From: Vibrio barjaei
GTDB lineage: Bacteria; Pseudomonadota; Gammaproteobacteria; Enterobacterales; Vibrionaceae
Assembly: GCF_001639065.2 (NCBI RefSeq)
Contig: NZ_LQXO02000033.1
Location: forward strand, 62,001-126,000
Direction of reading: 5' to 3'
DNA: 64,000 bases
The notes under the pieces were generated by a model, which did not search any database, was not told the origin of the DNA, and saw nothing but the letters and a program-made list of their open reading frames with translations. The position numbers and the translations under genes were made by a program. Below, one piece after another: positions 55,898-64,000 of this stretch (position 1 is the first letter of the stretch; every line of letters begins with the position of its first letter).

Positions 55898-56623
55898 TTA
55901 CTGTGACTCATTAGCTGAATCTAGAGTCCTGTTCAAAGAAACAATCGGTTCTTTCGGCCCCAAAAACTTCGGCTGAGTATTCATAATATACAAATCCAAA
56001 AACGCCTTGGTTCTGGCAAATACTTCTCTCAACCTTACTGAAAACCCTGACTTGGATGTCGGTCCAGACACCGCTAAACACGTTGCATTGATATCGTATG
56101 ATCGTGCGATAAACAAAGCACGTTCACAGTGAAACTTCTGCGTGATGATTAAGAAGTCATCAGTATCAAAGATCTTTTTGGCGCGAACAATAGAATCCAG
56201 CGTTCTAAATCCGGCGTAGTCCAAGTGGATAGCAGGCTCAGGAACTTCTGCTCTCAACAAATCGCGCTTCATTGTCCATGGTTCATTGTATGAACGGTGG
56301 GCGTTATCGCCACTGAGTAGGAAATGGGACACTTTACCTTCGTTGTAAAGGTCAATCGCCGCCTCAATACGATGGGAATAGTATTCGTTGAGAGTTCGAC
56401 CTAGATACTTACTCGTGCCAAGAACGACTGCGACCTGAACATTATCAATATCGTCGATAGAGGTGAGAATACGATCTTCCGCCTGCCAACTCACCCAGCG
56501 GTCAATAGACGCGATGAATACGACGAACAAAACAAGTGTATAACAAGCGATACGAAGTGCTCTCTTGAAGAAAGAAAGCACGGTGCTGGATAACAACGTT
56601 TCCTTGTTAAATCTAAAGGTCAC
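55898..56623 (-). CDS. sanA: SanA-like envelope protein
   Basis: A 241-residue membrane protein of the SanA/YdcF/ElyC family (E. coli SanA 239 residues). An N-terminal segment (about 25-40) anchors it; the DUF218 domain follows with VVLGTSKYLG, LSGDNAHRSYNEP and IITQKFHCERALF. E. coli SanA supports vancomycin resistance and envelope barrier function. The start is unresolved: a GTG at 56621-56623 overlaps the stop of the upstream gene (TAGTG) and gives the family length, while a TTG at 56650 would add nine residues. The first is used here. Confidence 0.8.
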   Translation of the reverse strand: MTFRFNKETLLSSTVLSFFKRALRIACYTLVLFVVFIASIDRWVSWQAEDRILTSIDDIDNVQVAVVLGTSKYLGRTLNEYYSHRIEAAIDLYNEGKVSHFLLSGDNAHRSYNEPWTMKRDLLRAEVPEPAIHLDYAGFRTLDSIVRAKKIFDTDDFLIITQKFHCERALFIARSYDINATCLAVSGPTSKSGFSVRLREVFARTKAFLDLYIMNTQPKFLGPKEPIVSLNRTLDSANESQ

Positions 56624-56946
56624 TAAATCTGACGATTCCTTTGAGCCCAAATACCTATACTCACAAAGCTTAGAACCACGATGGCGAACATCAAGCCTGG
56701 TTCTGTATTAACTAATACGTTCTTTAACAATGGGGTGGCTTTAATAATGATCAACCCATAGCCAAATGCATTGAGTAGTATAAAGCAGACCGTCCGAATT
56801 ACGAAATTTGTATCTCGCAATGCGTTTCTCAAAAGGCGGTTGATATCCGCACCTAGTACGACAAGAGAACATGCGATTAGTGCCGTAGAAACTTCAAAAA
56901 GATAAGGAGCAATAAAGCGTCCTCCCGGAGCGAAAAAATCGAGCAT
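56623..56946 (-). CDS. DUF3392 small membrane protein
   Basis: A 107-residue protein with three predicted membrane helices (about 18-35, 50-70 and 80-97) matching DUF3392, a family seen in Vibrio and relatives. No function is known. The ribosome site AAGGGA is good. Its stop overlaps the likely GTG start of sanA, so the two genes are co-translated and may share a role in the envelope. Confidence 0.8.
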   Translation of the reverse strand: MLDFFAPGGRFIAPYLFEVSTALIACSLVVLGADINRLLRNALRDTNFVIRTVCFILLNAFGYGLIIIKATPLLKNVLVNTEPGLMFAIVVLSFVSIGIWAQRNRQI

Positions 56947-56997
56947 GTCAATGTCCCTTGCTGCAGTATAACGATAGAAATGAGCTGACTATTAAAC

Positions 56998-57026
56998 AAA
57001 AAAAAGGCTCTTGTAAACAAGAGCCT
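56998..57026 (-). terminator. maeA terminator
   Basis: GGCTCTTGT-AA-ACAAGAGCC hairpin followed on the minus strand by a run of eight T. Confidence 0.85.
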
Positions 57027-57046
57027 AAATGTGATGTCGATTCAGA

Positions 57047-58735
57047 TTAGAATGCTGAACGTTTGTATTTACGGTAAACCGGCTGCCAGAAGTTGTCGTC
57101 AATAGCTTCACGCAGAGTTTCATCTGAGCGTTCTTTAGCCACTCCTTGTTCAATAGCTTTTTTCGCCACTGCGTAAGCAATTTTCTTAGACACTAAGTGA
57201 ATCTCTTCAAGTGGTGGTAACAATTGACCTGAGCCTTTCTGTGCAAGAGGAGAACACTCTGCAAGAGCACGACTCGATTCCATCAACATTTCGTCTGTAA
57301 CGCGTGATGCTTGCGCTGCAAGTACACCTAGACCAATACCAGGGAAGATGTAGCTGTTGTTGCATTGCGCGATAGGGTAGGTTTTACCTTCAACAACAAC
57401 TGGGTCGAATGGGCTGCCTGTAGCAACCAATGCCTGGCCATTTGTCCAACGTAAGATGTCATTTGGTGTCGCTTCAACACGGCTAGTTGGGTTAGATAGC
57501 GGGAATACGATTGGACGGTCGCAATGTTGATGCATCTCTTGGATGATCTCCTTGCTGAATAGACCAGGCGCACCTGACACACCAATAAGAACCGTAGGTT
57601 TGCCATTACGAATGACATCATGTAATGAGAAGCCTGAGTTCTCTGATGTCCATTCTTTGGTTTGTTCGTGTTTTTGTACCAGACGTTGTTGGAAGTCGAG
57701 TAGGTTAGGCATGCCTTCTTGTAGGAGCCCCCAACGGTCAACCATGAATACTTGAGAGCGTGCTTGTGCATCACTGATGCCCTCAGACACCATCTGCGCG
57801 ATGATCGCTTCAGCAATACCACAACCTGCAGAACCTGCGCCTAAGAAGGTGACTCGCTGTTCTGAAAGCTTGCTACCTGCTGCTTTACATGCTGCAAGTA
57901 GAGAGCCTACAGTCACCGCTGCCGTACCTTGAATGTCATCGTTGAAACAGCAGATACGATCCTTATAACGTTCAAGTAACGGCATTGCATTTTTCTGTGC
58001 AAAATCTTCAAACTGAACGAGTGCATCTGGCCAACGACGTTGAACCGCTTGAATAAAGTCTTCTACAAACGCTCGGTATTCATCGCCAGTAATACGCGGA
58101 TGGCGCCAGCCCATGTACATTGGATCCGCGAGACGTTGTGGATTATTCGTACCAACATCAAGAACAATAGGCAGTGTATAAGCTGGGCTGATGCCGCCAC
58201 ATGCTGTGTACAAAGCCAGTTTACCGATAGGAATGCCCATACCACCAATCCCTTGGTCGCCCAGTCCTAGAATACGCTCCCCATCGGTTACAACGATTAC
58301 TTTTACGTTGTGGTTACGTGCATTGTTTAGCAAATCGTCAATGCGATCACGATTTGGGTAAGAAATGAAAAGACCACGACCACGGCGATAGATGTTGGAG
58401 AAGTTCTCACACGCAGCGCCCACAGTAGGCGTATAGATAATCGGCATCATTTCAGAGATATGGTTCTGTACTAAGCGATAGAACAAAGTTTCGTTAGTAT
58501 CTTGGATGTTACGCAGATAAATATGCTTATCCATATCGCTTTCAAAGCTGGTGTATTGCTTGTATGCGCGATCTACCTGTTCTTGAATTGTTTCTGTTGT
58601 TTCAGGTAGAAGCCCTTCAAGGTTAAAGGACATTCTTTCTTCAGCAGAAAATGCACTGCCTTTGTTCAAAAGTGGGGTACTGAGAAGTGCAGGGCCCGCG
58701 TACGGGATATAGAGCGGTCTTTTGTTGTTGTTCAT
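57047..58735 (-). CDS. maeA: NAD-dependent malic enzyme
   Basis: A 562-residue malic enzyme (E. coli MaeA 565) that oxidatively decarboxylates malate to pyruvate and CO2. The N-terminal malic domain has [44 protein letters not shown] and the metal-site [19 protein letters not shown]. The NAD domain holds [15 protein letters not shown]. The start is ATG with CAGGTAACC upstream. Monocistronic with a strong terminator; divergent from the helicase gene. Confidence 0.96.
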   Translation of the reverse strand: MNNNKRPLYIPYAGPALLSTPLLNKGSAFSAEERMSFNLEGLLPETTETIQEQVDRAYKQYTSFESDMDKHIYLRNIQDTNETLFYRLVQNHISEMMPIIYTPTVGAACENFSNIYRRGRGLFISYPNRDRIDDLLNNARNHNVKVIVVTDGERILGLGDQGIGGMGIPIGKLALYTACGGISPAYTLPIVLDVGTNNPQRLADPMYMGWRHPRITGDEYRAFVEDFIQAVQRRWPDALVQFEDFAQKNAMPLLERYKDRICCFNDDIQGTAAVTVGSLLAACKAAGSKLSEQRVTFLGAGSAGCGIAEAIIAQMVSEGISDAQARSQVFMVDRWGLLQEGMPNLLDFQQRLVQKHEQTKEWTSENSGFSLHDVIRNGKPTVLIGVSGAPGLFSKEIIQEMHQHCDRPIVFPLSNPTSRVEATPNDILRWTNGQALVATGSPFDPVVVEGKTYPIAQCNNSYIFPGIGLGVLAAQASRVTDEMLMESSRALAECSPLAQKGSGQLLPPLEEIHLVSKKIAYAVAKKAIEQGVAKERSDETLREAIDDNFWQPVYRKYKRSAF

Positions 58736-58927
58736 TAGGTTACCTGTCTAGGAACAGTCATTTGGGATTGGGAACAATTTGCGGGTTAATTTAACACAAT
58801 TACACACTCTAAGCGATGACGAAATGTTAACTATTTGTATTCGGTTTGCGGTAAAACGCGAAGTGAGTCGAATGTTAATCTTGCTATGGGTATACTCCTT
58901 CACAACGACCTTGAATAGCAAAGCAAA

Positions 58928-61282
58928 ATGACAGTCTTACCTATTGATTCTATTGAACAAGAATTTAAGCAAGCCCTGAAACAATCACACCTTATCGTTG
59001 AAGCTGAAACGGGTTCAGGAAAATCGACGAGACTGCCTCTTTGGTCGATGGAGCAAGGACGAGTGCTGGTGGTAGAGCCGAGACGAATTGCCTGTACATC
59101 ACTGGCAAGTTTTGTTGCGCATGGACTTGGTGAAAAGGTTGGAGAAAGCGTTGGTTATGCTATCAAGCTTGAAAACTGTTATACCGAGGCGTCAAAAGTG
59201 GTGTTTGTCACGCCAGGTGTCGCCTTGAGATGGTATGCGGAAGACCGCCTGAAAAGCTTTGATGTGGTTATTGTGGATGAGTTTCATGAGCGACGGTGGG
59301 ACACCGACTTACTGGTTTCAATGTTAAAGCGCAATCAAACCCATAAAACAGTGATTACTTCGGCTACCATTGAAGGTCAAAAGCTAGCTGACTACTTTGA
59401 TGCCGAGCGCTTGGTTGCACAAGGAAGAGTGTTTGATGTGGCAGTTCAGCACCATCGAAACGACAGTCGACAACTGCCTGATGCAAGGCATCTAGAAACA
59501 CGTGTAAAAAGTGCGATTGAGCCATTGTTAGACGACCTTGCAGCAGATATCTTGGTGTTTGTTCCTGGGCGAAAGGAAATTCAGCAGGTAGTATCCTCGC
59601 TAAAACCCCTTGCGGAGCAGTACGACCTTATTCTCGCGCCGCTGCATGCTTCAGTGACCGAGCAACAGCGTTCTGTTGCGATGTCAGTTCAAGATAAGCG
59701 CAAGGTCGTGATTGCAACAAATGTTGCGGAAACCTCTTTGACGATTCCTAATATCGCAGTGGTTGTGGATTCAGGGTTGGAAAGAAGAAATGTACAGCGT
59801 AACGGGCAAACTACGTTAATGTTGGCTCATATTTCTAAGGCTAGTGCTGCTCAGCGCTCCGGCCGAGCAGGACGAGTAATGGCAGGGATATGTATCCGTC
59901 TTTATGGCGAGCATGCTGCTCTTGATTTGGTCACCCCACCAGAACTTCAACGTGAATCTATTGTAGAGCCTATGTTGGCTGCTGCGACATGTGGGTTAGC
60001 TCTTAACGATCTTGAATTCATTGATGCGATACCTGAAAAATCACTTTTAGCCGCCAATGAACAACTATTACAACTTGGTGCGATAGATGACAATGGCATA
60101 ACCGAGCATGGTAAAAAGCTATACCCGTTACCGATTGATACTATTTACGCTGATTTGGTCACTAAGATGCCTTCACGAGCACTGAAAGAAGCTATGATTG
60201 ACCTAACTGCCGCACTATGTGCAACAGGTAAGCTGTTTCAGATCACTAGTAATGAAGAGCTACTTGTCAAGCTTGACCTAGAAGAGCCGTTAGGTTGTGA
60301 CGCTAGTATTCTAATTGGCCTAGTAAGAGGCAAACAATACTCAGGTCTATCGGTCGACCAAGATTGTTTGCGTGAAGCACAAGGGTTATCGGAGCAGATG
60401 CGTAGTGTATTTGAATTGCCGAGTCTGGAAGTGGCTTCTCGATATCAACGTGATGAATTGATAAAGCAAATTATCCAAACGAACAACGCCTTGCTGTATG
60501 TGAGAAGAGAGCGGCGACGTGACGCTTTTGGTAACGGTTTTGTCGAAGTGCTGTTAGGAAGACAGAATCGAATTAAACCGAAAACAGAAGCAGGGCTGGT
60601 ATTAGCCACTCATAGTTTACCTGGCCGAGGCGTTAAACAGACGATGACACTGGCCACATTACTTTTACCAGTGGACATAACTCAGCTTAAAGAACTTAAT
60701 GTTGGGGAATGGGTGAGCGGAGAAACTATCGAGACCGACGAGGGTCTTCAACATTGCGAACATCTGATGTATGCAGGTCGCAAGCTGGCGGAGCGCAGGA
60801 TTGCACCTGAAGGCGATGTCGCTTTGAAAGCCATCGCTAAATCGATCATTGAAGGAGCTATCTTTCCCACGTTGGCAGAACAGCTTACCGAACGTATGCT
60901 GCATTGGAAGCTGTATGTTGAACTAGGTCTATCTGACCAAACCGAGTCGGTATATGACATAACGTTGGAGTCTTGGATAGCTGAACAATTGTCATTGCTC
61001 GGTGTAAGTTCATTTGAAGATCTTGAGCTTATTGATGAGCAAGATTTTGTGTTTAACGGTGTTCCAGATTGGGAGTATTCAGATTTTGCAGCTAAGTACC
61101 CATTGGTCATTCAGTTAAGTGGTCTGCGTTTAACTGTCGAGTATTTTGGCAAAGGCAAGCTTATACACGTTCACTTCCATTCAGGTTCTCGAAAAGACGA
61201 TCCTAAACGCAAAGAACTGCCCGCTTGGTCTGGATGGAAAGTAAAGTACAAGAAGGCGAGTCGAGTGTTAGATCTTCGTTGA
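58928..61282 (+). CDS. HrpB-like DEAH-box helicase
   Basis: A 784-residue superfamily 2 helicase. Motif I is ETGSGKS (27-33), motif II DEFH (117-120), motif III SAT, motif V TNVAETSLTIP and motif VI QRSGRAGR. These resemble E. coli HrpB. However, the C-terminal end expected in HrpB (a Trp-Pro-Asp-Asp-rich segment) is not seen; the last 100 residues instead contain GVPDWEYSDFAAKYP, HVHFHSGSRKDDPKRKEL and KASRVLDLR. I therefore use an HrpB-like label. The role is unknown. The start ATG has a weak ribosome site. Confidence 0.85.
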   Translation: MTVLPIDSIEQEFKQALKQSHLIVEAETGSGKSTRLPLWSMEQGRVLVVEPRRIACTSLASFVAHGLGEKVGESVGYAIKLENCYTEASKVVFVTPGVALRWYAEDRLKSFDVVIVDEFHERRWDTDLLVSMLKRNQTHKTVITSATIEGQKLADYFDAERLVAQGRVFDVAVQHHRNDSRQLPDARHLETRVKSAIEPLLDDLAADILVFVPGRKEIQQVVSSLKPLAEQYDLILAPLHASVTEQQRSVAMSVQDKRKVVIATNVAETSLTIPNIAVVVDSGLERRNVQRNGQTTLMLAHISKASAAQRSGRAGRVMAGICIRLYGEHAALDLVTPPELQRESIVEPMLAAATCGLALNDLEFIDAIPEKSLLAANEQLLQLGAIDDNGITEHGKKLYPLPIDTIYADLVTKMPSRALKEAMIDLTAALCATGKLFQITSNEELLVKLDLEEPLGCDASILIGLVRGKQYSGLSVDQDCLREAQGLSEQMRSVFELPSLEVASRYQRDELIKQIIQTNNALLYVRRERRRDAFGNGFVEVLLGRQNRIKPKTEAGLVLATHSLPGRGVKQTMTLATLLLPVDITQLKELNVGEWVSGETIETDEGLQHCEHLMYAGRKLAERRIAPEGDVALKAIAKSIIEGAIFPTLAEQLTERMLHWKLYVELGLSDQTESVYDITLESWIAEQLSLLGVSSFEDLELIDEQDFVFNGVPDWEYSDFAAKYPLVIQLSGLRLTVEYFGKGKLIHVHFHSGSRKDDPKRKELPAWSGWKVKYKKASRVLDLR

Positions 61283-61523
61283 GTCCGTGATGTTTTACTC
61301 AATAAAAGATGGATGAATGCTGCTATTGATAGATGTTCCAGACATAGTTAACCAAGTGGCATTGTGGTGATGTACTTTTGTTCACATTATGTTGCTATTT
61401 GGATTTTTATATCACCTTTTGATGCCTAAGTAGGGTATAAAAGATGATTTTTATATATCCTATTGCTATATAAGAAAGTTTGAATAATAGTAGTTGCATA
61501 GCATTCTGTAATTGGGAGTGGTT

Positions 61524-61910
61524 ATGTGTGACAAGAAAATATCGCCGGTAGAATTTGATTACACCAGTTTCCTCGGTGCATCTTGTAGTAAAAAATGGAC
61601 GTTCCTTGAAGCGCTGACTTCTGTAGCGCCAGTGTTTGGCGAAGCGTGGAAAGAGAGTACAAAAAATCAGAATATTGATCCAGATAGCCGTCTTTGGGAG
61701 AAAGCGCTGAGTGTATTATCGAGTCGACGAAGTGACGAGTCGAATTTGGTCGCGCTGATGAAAATCGCTCGCAAAGAAAATATCGCGTGTCTTAAGGTTG
61801 TTATGCCTTACTCACTAGAATCTGAACAGATTCAGCTTATTCAAGATAAAGGTAACGTGAAAATTGTCGTGATACCTAACGAAGATATATTAATCGCTGA
61901 ATTTCACTAA
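61524..61910 (+). CDS. conserved-looking protein of unknown function
   Basis: A 128-residue soluble protein that starts MCDKKISPVEFDYTSFLGAS. The ATG at 61524 has a GGGAG ribosome site; an upstream TTG at 61512 is less likely. Two Cys (2 and 21) sit in the N-terminal part. No signal, membrane segment or known motif was recognised. Its place before purC, convergent with it, matches Vibrio order in general. A shared terminator follows. Confidence 0.75.
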   Translation: MCDKKISPVEFDYTSFLGASCSKKWTFLEALTSVAPVFGEAWKESTKNQNIDPDSRLWEKALSVLSSRRSDESNLVALMKIARKENIACLKVVMPYSLESEQIQLIQDKGNVKIVVIPNEDILIAEFH

Positions 61911-61931
61911 ATCACGTTGTGCCGTTTAACC

Positions 61932-61958
61932 AAAAAGGGAGCTTTAAGCTCCCTTTTT
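61932..61958. terminator. bidirectional terminator before purC
   Basis: GGGAGCT-TTA-AGCTCCC hairpin with A-run before and T-run after, serving both convergent genes. Confidence 0.8.
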
Positions 61959-61980
61959 GATGTGTGTTGTGACCAGAGAT

Positions 61981-63087
61981 CTAGTCTGTTATGAGGTCGT
62001 AGTTGGTACGAAGAATATCTATGATTTCTTGCTTTGGATTGCTGCTCAATTCAATCTTACGACCAGTGATCTTCTCAGCGATACCAACATAAGTTTTGGA
62101 TACATCCATAAGCGCAGATAGGGGAAGTTCGTTATCGGCTGCAAGAGCTTCGCGTTCTGACATACGCTCTTTGTTTAAAAGGATATCAGGGTCAGGGAAG
62201 TGGTTTAGCAGGAACTGGCGGAAGCCTTCTTTTGAGTTCTCTACAATGTCGCCTTCTTGATACGCTTTAGTATCCCAAATGCGGGAAGAATCCGGAGTTC
62301 CAACCTCGTCCATATAGATGAGCTTTTCTTCGCCTTTTGAATCGGTAACGTAGCCGAATTCAAATTTGGTATCCACAAACGTTTGATCGATAGCTTCTAA
62401 AGCATCACTGATGACGGAGAAGCCTTCTTTAAGAAGTTTTTCGTAGCCATCGATGTCGGCTGCATTCGTAAAATTAAACGCTGCAAAGTTGTCGCTAATA
62501 TTATCGCGTGTGATGTTTACATCATCTGCTTCAGGGACACCAGGGATACCACGTAATATACCTTTTGTTGAAGGAGTAATGAGGACATTATCCAGTTTGG
62601 AGTCTTTCTTTAAGCCTTCAGGTAAAGTGATACCGCAGAATTCGCGCTCACCCTTCTCATAAGCACGCCACATAGAACCGGTAATGTATTGGCGACAGAT
62701 AGCTTCGATCATTACTGGTTTTGCTTTTTGAACGATCCAAACAAATGGATGAGGAATATCTAGAATATGACTATCCGCTAAACCATTATCTTTAAACAAT
62801 TGGAACCAGTGATTAGAAATCGCGTTGAGTGCGGCGCCTTTGCCAGGAACACCCCTTAAGTTACCTTCACCTCGCCAGATACAATCAAAGGCAGAAATTC
62901 GATCACTGATAACCATAATGGCTAACGGTGCATCTTCTGCAACATCGTAGCCTTTGTCCTTGATTAGGCGGCGGCTATCCTCTTCGGTCAACCAATAAAC
63001 CGAACGAACCTTGCCGCTATGAACAGGCTTATCAGTGCGGATTGGTAGATCATCGTTTACAGCTAGAACTTGATCAGCGAGACTCAT
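61981..63087 (-). CDS. purC: SAICAR synthase, long type
   Basis: A 368-residue phosphoribosylaminoimidazole-succinocarboxamide synthase, long Vibrio-type form (E. coli PurC is 237). It converts CAIR and aspartate to SAICAR in purine synthesis. Marks are [56 protein letters not shown] and FEFGYVTDS. The ATG at 63087 is chosen for AGGA upstream; 27 more codons are open but unlikely. Its promoter carries a PurR-type operator. Confidence 0.95.
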   Translation of the reverse strand: MSLADQVLAVNDDLPIRTDKPVHSGKVRSVYWLTEEDSRRLIKDKGYDVAEDAPLAIMVISDRISAFDCIWRGEGNLRGVPGKGAALNAISNHWFQLFKDNGLADSHILDIPHPFVWIVQKAKPVMIEAICRQYITGSMWRAYEKGEREFCGITLPEGLKKDSKLDNVLITPSTKGILRGIPGVPEADDVNITRDNISDNFAAFNFTNAADIDGYEKLLKEGFSVISDALEAIDQTFVDTKFEFGYVTDSKGEEKLIYMDEVGTPDSSRIWDTKAYQEGDIVENSKEGFRQFLLNHFPDPDILLNKERMSEREALAADNELPLSALMDVSKTYVGIAEKITGRKIELSSNPKQEIIDILRTNYDLITD

Positions 63088-63163
63088 GGAGACATTCCTA
63101 TCTAATGTTGTGTCGTACAAGGTGCGACGATTGTGGGGAGTGGTAGTACTCTTTGCTGCACGC

Positions 63164-63213
63164 ATCATACCAGAACTATTCGAAGCTGCCAGAAAAATAG
63201 CAAACGTTTGCGC
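63164..63213 (-). promoter_or_regulatory. purC promoter and PUR box
   Basis: On the minus strand an extended -10 TGGTATGAT (TATGAT at 63164-63169) and CTGGCA (63187-63192), with a 17-base spacer. The PUR box TAGCAAACGTTTGCGC (63198-63213) matches the PurR consensus at 13 of 16 positions and its core GCAAACGTTTGC is a perfect palindrome. Start near 63157 leaves a leader of about 70 bases. Confidence 0.7.
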
Positions 63214-63333
63214 AATTTTTATATAAGTTGTCTAAAGAGAGGACAAAAAATACGGTAAGTACTATTGAACAAGTACTTACCGTTATTAAAAAGTGGATTA
63301 CATGATTAACTTAACGAGTGGTCGGAATATGGA

Positions 63334-63744
63334 TCAATGTAAATAACTGTCTTTACCCAGAAAGATGACTTCGCATTGATGGTCAGCGGCTAATTCTTGA
63401 AGTTGATTCTGTTCTGTTACTGAGAAGTCACCATTTGCGATAACAGCACACGCGTTACCTGAGCGGATGGCTTTTTTGACAACCTGATACTGCGACAAAT
63501 GTAATGAAGCCTTCATCTGAACCATATGATTACCTAGCTTATGAAAGTGCATGATTTGTCCCATTGAAGGGCGAGGACATTCTGCCGTCAACAAAATCCA
63601 CTGTGGCTTAGAGGCCAGTTGCGAAACCTTTTCAAGTACATCATCCTGAATTCGACGAAGCTGTTGTGACGTTCCTTGATCATCAAAAACTCGGTATTGG
63701 TTTGGGACATTGTATTGTGAGTGAATTGTATTGTTGAGCAACAT
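63334..63744 (-). CDS. sulA: SulA-like SOS cell-division inhibitor
   Basis: A 136-residue protein with features of Vibrio SulA: PQWILLTAECPRP near residues 48-60, a core (HLSQYQVVKKAIRSGNACAVI) aligning with the E. coli SulA RALRTGNYSVVIG segment, and a short C-terminus. SulA blocks FtsZ ring assembly during DNA damage. The call rests mainly on the SOS box placed over the promoter, since sequence similarity to SulA is modest. CAGGG lies before the ATG. Monocistronic. Confidence 0.68.
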   Translation of the reverse strand: MLLNNTIHSQYNVPNQYRVFDDQGTSQQLRRIQDDVLEKVSQLASKPQWILLTAECPRPSMGQIMHFHKLGNHMVQMKASLHLSQYQVVKKAIRSGNACAVIANGDFSVTEQNQLQELAADHQCEVIFLGKDSYLH

Positions 63745-63763
63745 AACCCTGTTCCTTTATACA

Positions 63764-63806
63764 TGCTGTATGTGTATACAGTAGTTATTGAGAGTAAAAA
63801 GATCAA
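63764..63806 (-). promoter_or_regulatory. sulA promoter with SOS (LexA) box
   Basis: CTGTATACACATACAG on the minus strand (63766-63781) has the perfect CTGT-N8-ACAG form of the LexA site. It overlaps a TACTGT -10 (63778-63783), and TTGATC (63801-63806) is the -35 with a 17-base spacer. LexA binding there would block transcription. Confidence 0.85.
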
Positions 63807-64000
63807 GCACTTTCTGCATAAAAAAACGACGGAAAATTTTAAGTTATTGATATTAAATAGTTAAAATTTCGAATGGAATGGTCGACAATCTCATACTTTT
63901 TTGTTTTACACAGTTATAAGCCAACAACTACTGTATAAGAACACGGTATAGAGCAATGGTTTTTACTGGGTGACAATAGATAAGGATATTGAGAAACAAA
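63807..64000. other. AT-rich window edge
   Basis: No gene is supported. The sequence is AT-rich and may hold the start region of a gene beyond the window. Confidence 0.4.

Overview
This window is a typical Vibrio (Gammaproteobacteria) large-chromosome segment. The assignment rests on many recognisable Vibrio-type genes in Vibrio-like order: rplY with a PhoQ/PhoP-like pair, radD-rsuA-bcr, nhaA, psrA-fadE-fabV, hexR, the panP decarboxylase, tfoX, serC, cydDC-trxB, maeA and purC. Base composition is moderate, with compact operons and many intrinsic terminators. I see no rRNA, tRNA, insertion sequence, integrase or CRISPR array. The species cannot be fixed from sequence alone.

Layout. 1-1552: accessory-looking, AT-rich edge with a partial gene, a small lipoprotein and a histidine-rich mini-protein. 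1553-10622: core genes (rplY, a PepSY/response-regulator/sensor operon, radD, rsuA, a Bcr-type exporter with a DUF2913 gene, an SDR-DUF2867 protein). 10889-15110: an ABC ATPase, FtsX-type permease and lipocalin operon. 15420-16589: nhaA, followed by an orphan minus-strand terminator and stem that may mark a small RNA. 16880-21416: lipid block, with psrA (its own PsrA-type operator on the promoter and a FadR-like site upstream), fadE and fabV. 21484-31899: a YbjL transporter, grxA, an iron alcohol dehydrogenase, hexR, panP, lysO, an HDOD gene and tfoX. 31952-37923: a beta-barrel protein, a sensor kinase whose N-terminus is a dead copy of its partner receiver, a DUF945 protein and serC. 38126-44097: a CNNM/CorC protein, cydDC and trxB. 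44530-46513: an overlapping pair of a 2-oxoglutarate dioxygenase and a class V PLP enzyme. 47418-55857: a periplasmic binding protein plus diguanylate cyclase operon, divergent from a type I secretion system with an RTX cargo. 55898-63744: sanA, DUF3392, maeA, a DEAH helicase, an unknown gene, purC (PUR box) and a sulA-like gene (SOS box).

How the genes work together. The lipid block joins fatty-acid sensing, degradation and synthesis. CydDC, TrxB and GrxA serve thiol/redox balance and cytochrome bd assembly. TfoX controls competence. The two most system-like unknowns are the dioxygenase/PLP pair, in which the residue matching the SufS catalytic Cys is Tyr, and the divergent locus pairing a PotD-like protein and GGDEF enzyme with a dedicated secretion system. 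That second locus has a repeated heptamer operator in the shared intergenic region. Functional statements for these two are inference.
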